This document shows, in pieces, positions 1 through 9,509 of a stretch of DNA of 64,000 bases. Positions within the stretch are counted from its first letter, which is position 1. Each line of letters opens with the position of its first letter. The notes beneath the pieces are model-generated. The model was not told where the DNA came from and searched no databases. It was given only the letters and a program-made list of their open reading frames with translations. The position numbers were made by a program, and so were the translations under genes. Source of the DNA: Pseudoalteromonas peptidolytica (lineage in GTDB: Bacteria; Pseudomonadota; Gammaproteobacteria; Enterobacterales; Alteromonadaceae); contig NZ_WEHZ01000004.1 of assembly GCF_012641745.1 (NCBI RefSeq), positions 150,256 through 214,255 of the forward strand. The letters are read 5' to 3'.

Positions 1-1
1 C

Positions 2-316
2 TACTCGCGTGAAAAAACGCGTCGCATTGATTTGGTGATAGGGGTTGGTTACGATGCCGACCTTAGAGAAGCAAAAGCAGTATTAAAATCCGTACTCGAC
101 AACGAACCAAGGATCCTAAAAGAGCCGGCGTACACTGTTGCAGTTCTAGAACTGGCAGATTCAAGCGTTAACTTTGTGGTGAGACCTTGGGTTGAAACGC
201 AAGAGTACTGGCCAACTTATTTCACCCTAGTAGAAAATATAAAAATTGCACTAGACGACGCGAATATCACGATTCCATTCCCGCAAATGGATGTTCACCT
301 ACACAAAGATCAGTAA
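2..316 (+). CDS. mscS: MscS-type mechanosensitive channel, C-terminal fragment
   Basis: The reading frame is open from the window edge, so only the last ~104 residues are present. They match the cytoplasmic C-terminal alpha/beta part of small-conductance mechanosensitive channels: a VIGVGYDADL motif, a segment reading VNFVVRPWV, and the typical ending in which a beta strand with FPQMDVH closes the cage. The protein would sit in the inner membrane and open under hypo-osmotic shock; its membrane helices lie outside the window. It is 15 bp upstream of the DUF481 gene and on the same strand. Paralogues such as YbdG share this tail, so the exact channel type is open. Confidence 0.85.
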   Translation, partial: YSREKTRRIDLVIGVGYDADLREAKAVLKSVLDNEPRILKEPAYTVAVLELADSSVNFVVRPWVETQEYWPTYFTLVENIKIALDDANITIPFPQMDVHLHKDQ

Positions 317-331
317 AAAGGTTAGTTTGAA

Positions 332-1123
332 ATGAAAGTAAAGGTTTTAACCTGTTGTATTCTTATGGCTGTTAGCACAACAGCAGCGGCAGAAGGAAAA
401 GCGAAAAAGCCAAAGAAAGTTTGGGATGTAACAAGTGAGGTAGGTGCGATCATAACCAGTGGTAATACTGAAACAACCACACTAAAGGGTGGCATAAAAG
501 CAAAGCATAACCTCACAAATTGGCATAATGAATACAAGCTGGATGGCTTCTATAAAGAAGACACACGCGAAAATGATGCCGGTGAAGATATCACATCACG
601 CACTAACGAAAAGTATTCGGCTTCGGTACAAGGTAACTACAAGTTAAATGAAGATCACAGTCATTTATTTGTATTTGGCTCTTACGTATCTGACTACTTT
701 GGCGCGTATCGCAGTGAAGCTGTGGCTTCTGTGGGTTATGGCCAGCGTTTATTTGAAAATGATGATATGTACTTAAATGCTGAAATTGGTCCTGGTGTTA
801 AGCGTTTTGAGCACCAAGATGATAGTAAAGAGCTAGGCGATAATGGCGAGCTATTAGCTGGTACATCTGAGAGTGAGTTTATCGGTGTTGGTAAACTAGA
901 CTATCAATGGCAAATTTCTGACAACGCACGTTTTACTCAGCTGATCGCGATAGAATACGGTGACACAAACACCAAAACAACGTCAGAGACCGCACTATTA
1001 ACTAAAATCAACGGCTCGCTGCAGATGAAAGTGGCTTATAACATTATTCATAACTCTGACGTAGCAGACGAAAAAGAAAATACAGACACTGAAACCTCAC
1101 TTACGTTGGTTTACAGTTTCTAA
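332..1123 (+). CDS. DUF481 (YdiY-like) outer membrane beta-barrel protein
   Basis: A 263-residue protein starting with a clear signal peptide that ends near AAAEG. The rest has alternating strands typical of DUF481, including the family signature around TSGNTETTTLKGG and a terminal aromatic residue (VYSF) as in outer membrane barrels. E. coli YdiY is described as a salt-induced outer membrane protein; the molecular role is unknown. It may be co-transcribed with the MscS gene just before it, which would fit an osmotic context, but this is inference. A convincing terminator follows. Confidence 0.85.
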   Translation: MKVKVLTCCILMAVSTTAAAEGKAKKPKKVWDVTSEVGAIITSGNTETTTLKGGIKAKHNLTNWHNEYKLDGFYKEDTRENDAGEDITSRTNEKYSASVQGNYKLNEDHSHLFVFGSYVSDYFGAYRSEAVASVGYGQRLFENDDMYLNAEIGPGVKRFEHQDDSKELGDNGELLAGTSESEFIGVGKLDYQWQISDNARFTQLIAIEYGDTNTKTTSETALLTKINGSLQMKVAYNIIHNSDVADEKENTDTETSLTLVYSF

Positions 1124-1136
1124 CAAGTATCTTGCC

Positions 1137-1159
1137 AAAGGGTACCTCAGTGCCCTTTT
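1137..1159 (+). terminator. Intrinsic terminator after the DUF481 gene
   Basis: A nine-pair stem (1137-1145 with 1150-1158, one G-U pair) closes a CTCA loop and runs into a T-rich stretch. It separates the mscS-DUF481 unit from the SLBB gene downstream. Confidence 0.65.
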
Positions 1160-1223
1160 AATTCTTTTAAACTTCGGTAGAATGCTCAAAGTTTAACAAA
1201 AATCCATAATGGAAGAGATTTCA

Positions 1224-3887
1224 GTGAAGTTCTTCAGAATATTATTTCTCTCAGTATTTATACTTATCTCGCATCAAACCGTTGCGATTACACCGAGTAA
1301 ACAGCAAATTGAGCAGTTTAAAAAGCTTCCAAAAGCGCAGCAGGAAGCGCTTGCGAAACGTTACGGTATAGATTTGAACACCTTAGACGGGAATACTAAA
1401 GGTGATAAAAAAGATGAGGAGAAAGATTCCTCAATTCGACCTCGTGATCAAAAAGATTTGCTGGAGGAAGAGACAGAGGAAGACAAGTACAAGCCAAAAT
1501 TAGAAGAGTTAAAACCTTTTGGTTATGAGCTTTTTGCAGGAGAGCCAACGACCTTCATGCCATCAGAATTGGCAGCGATACCTGACACTTATTTGTTAGG
1601 TATAGGTGATATGGTGAAGATCAATCTGTATGGTAAAACCAATGAAGAGCATGAAGTCCAAATTGACAGAGAAGGTCGCCTCGCTATCCCAAATTTAAGT
1701 CCTATCCATGTGATTGGACTGTCATTCAAAGAGCTAAAAGCACTGATCTCAAAAAAAATCGCAGAAGAAATGATTGGAGTACAAGCCTTTGTTTCTATGG
1801 GTGAGCTAAACCCTATGCGTATCATGGTTGTTGGTGAAGCATACAAACCAGGTAGCTATACGGTATCTCCTCTTGCCACTGTGACGCATGCGTTGTTTGT
1901 GTCTGGTGGGGTGAGTGATAATGGCTCATTAAGAAAAATTCAAGTAAAAAGAGCTGGCGAGCTTGTTACTACTTTTGATCTATATGACTTATTATTGTTT
2001 GGCGACAGCTCAGATGATGTTGTACTAAAACCTGGTGATGTTGTATTTATTCCACCGGCTGCGAAAAAAATCAAAGTTAAAGGTGAAGTAAATCGCCAAG
2101 CTATTTTTGAGCTTAAAGATTCTGACTCACTTGACAGTGTCTTAGCAATGTCTGGCGGTTTTAAAGCGAATGCAAATAAATCAAAAGTGGTAGTTTCACG
2201 CTACAACGGTGATGGTAAACGCATTACGCTTAACTATAATTTTACTCAGAATACCAGTTACAAGCCGCAAAATGGTGATGAGATTTCCGTAAATGCGGCT
2301 TCCACACGGTTTCAAAATACCGTCACTGTAGTGGGTGCGGTAACGAGTCCAGGACACTATGAGTGGCACCAAGGTAAGACGTTAAAAGACGTATTTAGCG
2401 CACCACGTGAAGACTTACTATCGATAGCAGACTTTGGTTATTCACTTATCATCCGTGAAGTAAACTTCAAAGGTGACATCGACATCTTACAGTTCTCATT
2501 ACAAGATATTTTTGATGGTAAATCCGGTGACATTGCACTGTCTTCCAACGACACGATTGTTGTTTTTAGCCGTTATCAATTGAAAGAAGAAGAAGAGCAG
2601 CTATTAGACGATTTAGCTTACAATAAAGAGCAATTGAAGCTGCGTGAAAATGTCAAACTGTGGGAGCAATTTGAGCGTGACGAGTTCTTAAAGTACATTG
2701 GATTGAAAGACGATGAGCTTTTTGAATTAGAAGAGGAAGAAGTCAAACTCATCACCAGCATAGGGGCTCTTTTTGAAGAGCCGGAAGAAATTGAAGAAGA
2801 TGACTATGCAGTATTTAGCCGTCAAAAACTTCTTGCGCCTATCGTTGCTAAGTTACAAAGGCAAGCAACGCCAACTGAGCCTGCAAAGTTATTTGCTGTT
2901 AATGGGCAAGTTAAATTCCCAGGCGTTTATCCTCTTGCTAAGCAAGCGAACTTCCAAAAAGCAGTACAGGCAGCCGGTGGCTTTCTTGAAGCAGCATACC
3001 TTGAGCAAGTTGAGTTGACCCGCGTTGTATATAACGATGGTAAACAAGTTGAGCATATTCAATTTAACGGCTTAGATGAACTAACAAGCCCCACGCAGGC
3101 ACTAACGAGTAAAGATACAGTCAATATCTTCCCGCGACCAAATTGGCAGGATAGATTGCAAGTAAAAGTTGTGGGTGAGGTCAGGTTTCCTGGTATTTAT
3201 ACCATCAAGCGCGGAGAGACGCTGGAAAGCCTACTTACCAGAGTTGGAGGACTTAGTGAGTTTGCCCATAAGGATGCGGCAATTTTCACTCGTGAATCAA
3301 TTAAGCGTAAAGAAACCTCGCAAATTCAACGCCTAACACAAGAGCTTAGACGCGATATCATTACGAATACCTTCCAAAAAAGTGCGACAGCAAATACTTC
3401 GATGCCTTATGAAGATATGGATAAGATTTTACGTGATTTATCTAAGGTTGAAGCACTGGGGCGTCTTGTTATTGATTTAGATAAACGCGCGACAAAAACG
3501 ATTCAACTAGAAGATGGCGATGCGCTGTATATTCCAGCGATGCAAGATTCAGTGAGTGTTATCGGAGAGGTCAATCTTGCCGCGACACACTTATTCGATG
3601 CGGGTAAATCGGTTGATGACTATATCAAAGCCAGCGGTGGTCTAAAACAGAAGGCTGACGATGAGCGTATTTACATTATAAAAGCTAACGGGTCGGTAGT
3701 TCTACCAGGTTCAGGTTCATGGTTTGCGGTGAGCAATTACGCCAACCAATTAGCTCCAGGTGATACCATCGTCGTGCCACTAGACGCGCAGCATATGGAT
3801 CAATTGACGCTCTGGAGTACAGCGACTCAAATATTGTCACAAATAGGTCTTGCGGCAGCATCGCTGGCAACATTGAATAAAGACTAA
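1224..3887 (+). CDS. Large SLBB-repeat polysaccharide export protein
   Basis: A periplasmic or outer membrane protein of the Wza-like polysaccharide export superfamily, but much larger (887 residues; Wza is about 380). After a signal peptide (about 20 residues, ending near HQTVA) comes a charged linker, then a Poly_export domain beginning around YLLGIGDMVKI, followed by several SLBB beta-grasp modules, recognisable by repeated phrases such as VVGEAYKPGSY, VNGQVKFPGVY and VVGEVRFPGIY. An in-frame ATG exists at 1209 but has no ribosome site; GTG at 1224 is preceded by GGAAGAG six bases upstream and gives a better signal peptide, so I chose it. No lipobox is seen. It is followed by nitroreductase-like and pyruvyl transferase-like genes. 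The polymer exported is unknown. Confidence 0.85.
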   Translation: MKFFRILFLSVFILISHQTVAITPSKQQIEQFKKLPKAQQEALAKRYGIDLNTLDGNTKGDKKDEEKDSSIRPRDQKDLLEEETEEDKYKPKLEELKPFGYELFAGEPTTFMPSELAAIPDTYLLGIGDMVKINLYGKTNEEHEVQIDREGRLAIPNLSPIHVIGLSFKELKALISKKIAEEMIGVQAFVSMGELNPMRIMVVGEAYKPGSYTVSPLATVTHALFVSGGVSDNGSLRKIQVKRAGELVTTFDLYDLLLFGDSSDDVVLKPGDVVFIPPAAKKIKVKGEVNRQAIFELKDSDSLDSVLAMSGGFKANANKSKVVVSRYNGDGKRITLNYNFTQNTSYKPQNGDEISVNAASTRFQNTVTVVGAVTSPGHYEWHQGKTLKDVFSAPREDLLSIADFGYSLIIREVNFKGDIDILQFSLQDIFDGKSGDIALSSNDTIVVFSRYQLKEEEEQLLDDLAYNKEQLKLRENVKLWEQFERDEFLKYIGLKDDELFELEEEEVKLITSIGALFEEPEEIEEDDYAVFSRQKLLAPIVAKLQRQATPTEPAKLFAVNGQVKFPGVYPLAKQANFQKAVQAAGGFLEAAYLEQVELTRVVYNDGKQVEHIQFNGLDELTSPTQALTSKDTVNIFPRPNWQDRLQVKVVGEVRFPGIYTIKRGETLESLLTRVGGLSEFAHKDAAIFTRESIKRKETSQIQRLTQELRRDIITNTFQKSATANTSMPYEDMDKILRDLSKVEALGRLVIDLDKRATKTIQLEDGDALYIPAMQDSVSVIGEVNLAATHLFDAGKSVDDYIKASGGLKQKADDERIYIIKANGSVVLPGSGSWFAVSNYANQLAPGDTIVVPLDAQHMDQLTLWSTATQILSQIGLAAASLATLNKD

Positions 3888-3916
3888 TACGTCATAGAAA
3901 TCTAACACAAAAAGGG

Positions 3917-3940
3917 TACGGGAAACTTGGGTTTCCCGTA
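3917..3940 (+). terminator. Perfect hairpin between SLBB gene and nitroreductase gene
   Basis: TACGGGAAAC (3917-3926) pairs perfectly with GTTTCCCGTA (3931-3940) across a TTGG loop, followed by TTTACGTTTT. The T tract is weak, so this may be a leaky terminator or an mRNA processing hairpin. It also overlaps a possible TTG start for the next gene, which argues for the ATG at 3951. Confidence 0.5.
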
Positions 3941-3950
3941 TTTACGTTTT

Positions 3951-4994
3951 ATGCAGAAACTAAAAAAGCACATCATCAATATCATTGAGTTTACCCGAGG
4001 AGCTGTGCGACCTTTTTTTGTTGCTGTGCCGACGTTAAGTAGACTTTACTATTTACTGTTTGACCGCGCATTTGGCTACGAACAGCAGGCGATACTAAAA
4101 GCAAAGATCCAATATCAAAAGCATCAAGGGATCCAAAAAAGTGCCAGTGCATTACTCAGACGTAATATTCATAGGCTGGAAAAGGGGTTGATTATGCGGC
4201 CTCGAAAACCAGTATTTGCTCTGGACTATATTGCTGAAACTGTGTCTGTGTATCAGCGGGCTACACAAGTTGATAATCTAGAACAGACAGATCTAAAGTG
4301 GGCTCATTCGGTGCTCAAACAGTACTTTGATGTTTGTGATACCAGTCACCCTATTGTTAAAAGTAGTTACCTTACTTTTCAGACTATTGAGTTTGAAGGT
4401 GATTGTAGCGCCACACCTTATTCAAGTAGTCAGCGAGTAAAGCATGATGTTTCTTACGAGCAACTCAAAGCGCTTGCTACATCAAGGCGCTCCGTTAGGT
4501 GGTTTGAGCAAAAAACCGTAGATAGATCACTACTAATTGATGCTTTGACTATCGCAACCCAAGCACCCAGTGCATGTAATCGTCAAGCTTATGAATTTAT
4601 GTGGATTGATGATGAGCAGATAAAGCAAAAAGCAGCCAGTTTACCAGGAGGCACGGCTGGCTTCGCAACCCAAATCCCTTGCTTATTAGCGGTAGTGGGG
4701 GATTTATCAGCGTACCCCTTTGAACGAGATCGTCATGTAATTTATATCGATGCGTCGTTGGCCAGTATGCAGTTTATGCTAGCATGCGAAACGCTCGGAT
4801 TATCGACGTGTGCGTTAAATTGGCCTGAATTACATAAATTAGACGAGCGAGCTGCGCGCTTACTTAATTTACCCCAGCATAAGCGTATTGTAATGTTTAT
4901 TGCCGTCGGATACGCCTTAGCTGATGGTGGCATTCCATTTTCAAACAAAAAATCAGCAGAAGTGCTACTAACACGTGTGGAACCAAAAGAGTGA
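3951..4994 (+). CDS. Nitroreductase-family protein of a polysaccharide locus
   Basis: 347 residues from the ATG that follows the hairpin; a TTG 24 bases upstream lies in the hairpin loop and was rejected. The C-terminal ~190 residues are an FMN-binding nitroreductase fold: SRRSVRWF at the start, a QAPSACNRQ segment, a GLSTCALNW segment and a final VGYA strand. The N-terminal ~150 residues are an extra helical region. Such proteins often sit beside polysaccharide pyruvyl transferase genes. The next gene overlaps by four bases, indicating translational coupling. The substrate is unknown; a role in modifying a surface polymer is inferred from position only. Confidence 0.75.
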   Translation: MQKLKKHIINIIEFTRGAVRPFFVAVPTLSRLYYLLFDRAFGYEQQAILKAKIQYQKHQGIQKSASALLRRNIHRLEKGLIMRPRKPVFALDYIAETVSVYQRATQVDNLEQTDLKWAHSVLKQYFDVCDTSHPIVKSSYLTFQTIEFEGDCSATPYSSSQRVKHDVSYEQLKALATSRRSVRWFEQKTVDRSLLIDALTIATQAPSACNRQAYEFMWIDDEQIKQKAASLPGGTAGFATQIPCLLAVVGDLSAYPFERDRHVIYIDASLASMQFMLACETLGLSTCALNWPELHKLDERAARLLNLPQHKRIVMFIAVGYALADGGIPFSNKKSAEVLLTRVEPKE

Positions 4995-6151
4995 TTAATA
5001 TAGAAGTAAAAGGGGTTCAGTTTTCCAATAAAGGTGCTGAACTAATGCTGTTGTCTGTGTTAGAGCAGCTAGATAAAGAAATAGGTGAGTACAATCTAGT
5101 ATTGTCTCCAGGTCCAAACCTTCCCTACAAACAAAGAGCTAGATTAGGGGCGTTGCAAAAGCTTAGTTTTCGGAGGGGACCCTTCGACTTAACGGGGTTA
5201 TTCGGCAAATTACCGCAATTTGCTAAACGCCTACTTAAACGTTATGGCATTGTAACAGAGGCAGATGTCGATATTATTTTGAACGCCAGTGGTTTTTCGT
5301 ATGGCGATCAATGGCCATTAAATGATTTGAAAAATGCAGCAAAGGAAGCTGTACGATTCAAACAAGTAGGTAAGCCTTATATTGTGTTACCGCAAGCACT
5401 TGGTCCGTTTAACAAAGTAGAGCATGCAAAAGCGGCTCGAAAATTGATAAACTCAGCGACAAAAGTATATGCCAGAGATAAAGCATCCTATCAGGCATGT
5501 GCCGCACTTAATGAAGTTGGCACGTTACATCAAAGCCCTGATTTTACGGCGCTAATAGAACCAAGTATTATTGAACCATTTACGACAAAGACGGTCTGTT
5601 TTATTCCAAATAATAAAGTGATTTCTAAATATCACCATGAAACAGCACAAACTGGCAGCGAAGCATATATTGCATTTTGGCGTTATCAAGCCGAGTTTTT
5701 TAAACAGCATGGATTTGATATTTTGCTCCTAAACCATGAAGGTGCTGAAGATAAGCATTTGTGTGAACAGATAGCTGAAGTTATAGGGGAAAGCGTTGAA
5801 ATCGTCGATGGTTTGGGTGCAGTTGAAATCAAAGCGCTGTTAGGGCGCTGCCAGGCAGTGGTTAGTAGTCGCTTTCATGGTTGTGTCAGTGCGCTATCAC
5901 AAGGTGTTCCTTGCTTGGCTACCAGTTGGAGCCATAAATACGAAATGCTCTTTGAAGAGTATGGCTTAGCAGATAATATTTTGAATTACCTAGCGAAGCC
6001 TGAGCAAGTAAATAAGCAGCTAACGCAATTTATCAATAACCTAGATAGCCAGAAACAAGCCGGTTACGGGCATGCGGCGCAGGTAAAACAAGAAAATAGA
6101 GCAATGTGGCAAGCCGTGATTGCTGAAATTAATGGGTATCAGCCAAAATAA
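4991..6151 (+). CDS. Polysaccharide pyruvyl transferase family protein
   Basis: 386 residues, GTG start overlapping the previous stop as GTGA. It has the features of the CsaB/WcaK family: an N-terminal segment with SNKGAELMLL, a central stretch ILNASGFSYGDQW, and the C-terminal signature SSRFHGCVSALSQGVP in which the RFHG is conserved. Family members move pyruvate from phosphoenolpyruvate onto sugar residues as a ketal, giving the polymer negative charge. Partners are the SLBB exporter and nitroreductase-like gene upstream; no glycosyltransferase is adjacent, so the acceptor is unknown. Confidence 0.8.
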   Translation: MINIEVKGVQFSNKGAELMLLSVLEQLDKEIGEYNLVLSPGPNLPYKQRARLGALQKLSFRRGPFDLTGLFGKLPQFAKRLLKRYGIVTEADVDIILNASGFSYGDQWPLNDLKNAAKEAVRFKQVGKPYIVLPQALGPFNKVEHAKAARKLINSATKVYARDKASYQACAALNEVGTLHQSPDFTALIEPSIIEPFTTKTVCFIPNNKVISKYHHETAQTGSEAYIAFWRYQAEFFKQHGFDILLLNHEGAEDKHLCEQIAEVIGESVEIVDGLGAVEIKALLGRCQAVVSSRFHGCVSALSQGVPCLATSWSHKYEMLFEEYGLADNILNYLAKPEQVNKQLTQFINNLDSQKQAGYGHAAQVKQENRAMWQAVIAEINGYQPK

Positions 6152-6256
6152 GCTGATAAAATAGACTGCGTATAGAAACAAGTTGGGTGCCAAATACTTT
6201 ATTAGGACTCAACCAAAAAATGCAGATGTAGCTCATCAACGATAGAGGAACTAAAG

Positions 6257-6652
6257 ATGAAAAAAGCAAGAGGTTTTAGCTTAATAGAACTGTTGATCGT
6301 ATTGATCATTCTAGGGTTATTGGGTTCCTTAGTTGCACCTAAGTTATTCTCAAAAGTCGGTTCATCTAAAAAGAAAACGGCTGTAGCCCAGATGCAAATG
6401 TTTGAAACGGCGATCGATACGTATCGTTTGGATATGGGCACTGTACCATCTTCACTAGAAGAGTTAAGACGCAGCAATGCAGCTAATTGGGATGGTCCAT
6501 ATCTGCCAAAAGATATTCCACTAGACCCGTGGGGTAAACCGTATGTGTATACCGTACCAGGCAGTGACAATCGCCCTTATGACATCCTGTCTTATGGCTT
6601 AGACGGTAAGCCCGGTGGTGAAGGCGAAAGTGAGGATGTAGTACATAAATGA
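6257..6652 (+). CDS. gspG: Type II secretion major pseudopilin GspG
   Basis: 131 residues with a short positive leader, the prepilin peptidase site RG/FSLIEL (Glu at +5), a 20-residue hydrophobic helix, and the T2SSG C-terminal domain containing DPWGKPYVY and SYGLDGKPGGEGE, the calcium-binding loop typical of GspG. It would build the periplasmic pseudopilus that pushes substrates through the secretin. It is the first gene of an eleven-gene secretion operon and overlaps gspE as ATGA. A 105 bp gap separates it from the pyruvyl transferase gene; the operon promoter was not pinned down. Confidence 0.93.
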   Translation: MKKARGFSLIELLIVLIILGLLGSLVAPKLFSKVGSSKKKTAVAQMQMFETAIDTYRLDMGTVPSSLEELRRSNAANWDGPYLPKDIPLDPWGKPYVYTVPGSDNRPYDILSYGLDGKPGGEGESEDVVHK

Positions 6653-8310
6653 TGGATATTAAATCGCTACTGAGTGAGTCATTCAAAGTATCAAACTCGG
6701 ACATTGATAAAGCTGCAACTTATCAACAAAGATATGGTGGACGTTTAGAGAATATCCTCATCAATATGGGGTGTTTAACGGAAGATGATTTACCTCCCTT
6801 ATATCAAGTTCTGCTTGGTTATGAGACATTTGAGCCCGCACATTATCCAAACTGGCAGCCAAGTGACTCGGTAGCGTTTGAGTGTTACGAAAAGTTAAAA
6901 GAGCTTAACTGTGTCTTGTTATCCGCGGATAACGACAGTTGGGTTATTGCTTGTAAAGACCCTCTTGATACAGAGCTGTCGCAGTATTTGATGCGTCAAA
7001 ATGTAGCGATTACTGTATTAGTTGCAACTGAGGCGCAATTACAAAGCTTCTTCTATGAAATTCAGAGTCAAACAGAAGCAAACTTCAGTGAAGATGAGCT
7101 CACCGGAGCTGAAGAAGCAAGACTGCGAGAATTAGCTTCAGAAGCGCCGACTGTTAACTTATTAAATTCATTGATTACTAAAGCGTTATCTCGTGGCGCA
7201 TCGGACATGCACCTTGAGCCATATAAAGGGCGTTTTAGGGTGCGATATCGAGTTGATGGTGTACTGCATGAGGTTGACTCATTAGCACCGAAAATGCAGT
7301 TACCTATTACCACTCGTCTTAAGATCTTATCGGGCATGGATATCGCTGAAAAACGTCGTCCACAGGATGGCAAGATAGAGATGCGTATTGCCAATCAAGA
7401 ATTAGATATTCGTGTATCAGCATTGCCGTTGAATGAAGGTGAAAGCATTGTTTTACGTTTTCTGAGAAAAGACTCTATTCGATATGATATGTCTGTGCTT
7501 GGTTTGTCAGAGGATACTCAAGGGCTAATCAATCAAGACTTGAAAAAGACCACGGGTGTGATCTTACTGACCGGTCCTACAGGCTCAGGTAAAACTACTA
7601 CGTTGTATACCTTTCTTAATGAGCTAAACACCGAAGACGTAAAAATTATTACGTTAGAAGATCCGGTAGAATACCAACTGGAAGGTATTAACCAAGTACA
7701 AGTAAACCCTGAGATAGGGTTTGATTTTGCCGCAGGTCTTCGCTCTATCGTCCGACAAGACCCTGATATCATCATGGTCGGTGAGATCCGAGATAAAGAA
7801 ACGGCACAAATTGCGCTTCAGTCAGCGTTAACTGGTCACTTAGTATTTAGTACAGTACATACTAACGATGCCGCGGGTGCTTATACTCGACTACTTGACT
7901 TAGGTGTTGAAGAGTTCTTATTAAACGCAGCCCTTGTATCAGTGGTTGCTCAGCGTTTGGCGCGTCGACTCTGTGCGCATTGTGCACAGCCTGCTGAAAA
8001 TGCAGATGAACTAATCAATAAGTACCCTCTACAAGAAATAGCTGATATGGCGGGTATAAAAACCTTAAACTTAAAACAGCCCAAAGGCTGTGAACACTGT
8101 AATAATTCAGGTTTTAAAGGACGTATTGCAGTGAATGAATACCTCCGTTGTGATGATGATATCAAAGCAATTCCTAAAAATGACCAATTTATTGGTAAAG
8201 CCAAAGCGCATAACAAAAAGCTACAAAGAAGAGACTTGCTTGAAGATGGCCTCTTTAAGGTGATCACCGGTGTTACCACGATAGATGAAGTCTTAAGGGT
8301 AGCAGGCTAA
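6649..8310 (+). CDS. gspE: Type II secretion ATPase GspE
   Basis: 553 residues, the usual GspE length. An N-terminal T2SSE_N-like domain is followed by the hexameric ATPase core: Walker A GPTGSGKTT near residue 308, an Asp box TLEDPVEYQ, a Walker B region IIMVGEIRDKETA, and a tetracysteine zinc motif (pairs near 441/444 and 480/483). It powers assembly of the pseudopilus from the cytoplasm, docking on GspL and GspF. The start overlaps the gspG stop; a second ATG follows immediately. It ends one base into gspF. Confidence 0.95.
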   Translation: MMDIKSLLSESFKVSNSDIDKAATYQQRYGGRLENILINMGCLTEDDLPPLYQVLLGYETFEPAHYPNWQPSDSVAFECYEKLKELNCVLLSADNDSWVIACKDPLDTELSQYLMRQNVAITVLVATEAQLQSFFYEIQSQTEANFSEDELTGAEEARLRELASEAPTVNLLNSLITKALSRGASDMHLEPYKGRFRVRYRVDGVLHEVDSLAPKMQLPITTRLKILSGMDIAEKRRPQDGKIEMRIANQELDIRVSALPLNEGESIVLRFLRKDSIRYDMSVLGLSEDTQGLINQDLKKTTGVILLTGPTGSGKTTTLYTFLNELNTEDVKIITLEDPVEYQLEGINQVQVNPEIGFDFAAGLRSIVRQDPDIIMVGEIRDKETAQIALQSALTGHLVFSTVHTNDAAGAYTRLLDLGVEEFLLNAALVSVVAQRLARRLCAHCAQPAENADELINKYPLQEIADMAGIKTLNLKQPKGCEHCNNSGFKGRIAVNEYLRCDDDIKAIPKNDQFIGKAKAHNKKLQRRDLLEDGLFKVITGVTTIDEVLRVAG

Positions 8311-9509
8311 TGGAGTTTGAGTACAAGGCAATAGACAGCAATGGTTCCCGCCATCAAGGAACCATTGAAGCCAACGACCAAGCACAAGCTCAGCAACGCC
8401 TCAATGCAGAGGGGCTTAGTCCGATAGAAATAAAGGCAATTGCTAAGTCATCCTCTTTTTCTGGGTTATTTACGCAAAAAGTGACGCTCGATCAACTGGA
8501 GTTTTTCACCAGTGAACTCTCCTTGTTGCTCGAAAGTGGGGTAAGGGTAGACAAAGGGATTGATATTATTCGTCAATCTAATTCCGATCCAGCACTTGGG
8601 CGGCTGCTAAATCAAATTGCCAGCTCGATAAAAAAAGGGGAATCGCTCAGCCAAGCGTTTGGCAAACATGAAACTCTGTTTGGACCGCTATATATTAGCC
8701 TGCTAAAAATTGGTGAAACCTCTGGTAATTTACCCGAAGTGTTGCAACGTTTAGCGGCTGATCTTAAATTTCAAAAAGATCTCAAATCACAAGTTAGTAC
8801 CGCGCTTACTTATCCAAGTGTGATTTTCTTTGTCTGTTTGATGGCTGTGTATTTTGTGCTGACATTTATTGTACCGAAAATGTCAGGGATTTTTACCGAC
8901 TTGAGTCAAGCGCCGTGGTACACTCAAATGATCATCGGGGTGAGCCAATTTTTTATTGATAACCAGTTGTTTATTATTGGTGGTGCAATTACGAGTTTAG
9001 TCTTAGGTGGCTACGCTCTACAACAACCAGAGGCAAGAAATTGGCTATATGTACAAGCCAGTAAAATCCCCGGTATTGGCGCTATTATCACTACCTCTGA
9101 AAGGATTAGATTTGCCCAATCTATGTCAATGATGCTAGAAGCCGGTTTGCAACTAGACACTACACTTGCGCTAACAGCTGAAACATTAAAACACCCAGAT
9201 TTTAAACGTGACGCAAAACAAGCGCTAAAACAACTAAAGTCAGGTAAACAGTTGGGGGTTGTACTTAGTAAAACACGGATATTTCCTGACTTCTTTCTAT
9301 CCATCATCAAAGTGGGTGAAGAGACAGGGCAACTACCCAAAGTATTTAATGAAGTTGCAAATCGCTCACGTACAGACCTAGAGCAAGTGATCAGTAAATT
9401 TACCACAATGCTAGAGCCTATCATGTTGCTATTTATGGGTGGCTTTGTTGGCGGTATTGTTATCACGATGCTGTTAAGTATGGTGTCTATTAATGATGTT
9501 CCACTCTAA
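8310..9509 (+). CDS. gspF: Type II secretion inner membrane platform protein GspF
   Basis: 399 residues with two T2SSF four-helix domains separated by membrane helices; each domain carries the family phrase LKIGETSG or IKVGEETGQLP. The final helix is glycine rich. GspF is the inner membrane platform that links the GspE ATPase to pseudopilin incorporation. The ATG overlaps the last base of the gspE stop, and gspH starts inside the 3-prime end of this gene. Confidence 0.95.
   Translation: MEFEYKAIDSNGSRHQGTIEANDQAQAQQRLNAEGLSPIEIKAIAKSSSFSGLFTQKVTLDQLEFFTSELSLLLESGVRVDKGIDIIRQSNSDPALGRLLNQIASSIKKGESLSQAFGKHETLFGPLYISLLKIGETSGNLPEVLQRLAADLKFQKDLKSQVSTALTYPSVIFFVCLMAVYFVLTFIVPKMSGIFTDLSQAPWYTQMIIGVSQFFIDNQLFIIGGAITSLVLGGYALQQPEARNWLYVQASKIPGIGAIITTSERIRFAQSMSMMLEAGLQLDTTLALTAETLKHPDFKRDAKQALKQLKSGKQLGVVLSKTRIFPDFFLSIIKVGEETGQLPKVFNEVANRSRTDLEQVISKFTTMLEPIMLLFMGGFVGGIVITMLLSMVSINDVPL

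Noticed and set aside
3927..3950. TTG start extending the nitroreductase-like protein by eight residues
   Set aside because: It lies in the loop and stem of a perfect hairpin and has no ribosome site; ATG 3951 is preferred.
6202..6570. Minus-strand frames opposite gspG and gspE
   Set aside because: They mirror strongly conserved secretion genes on the plus strand and have no start signals or domain likeness.
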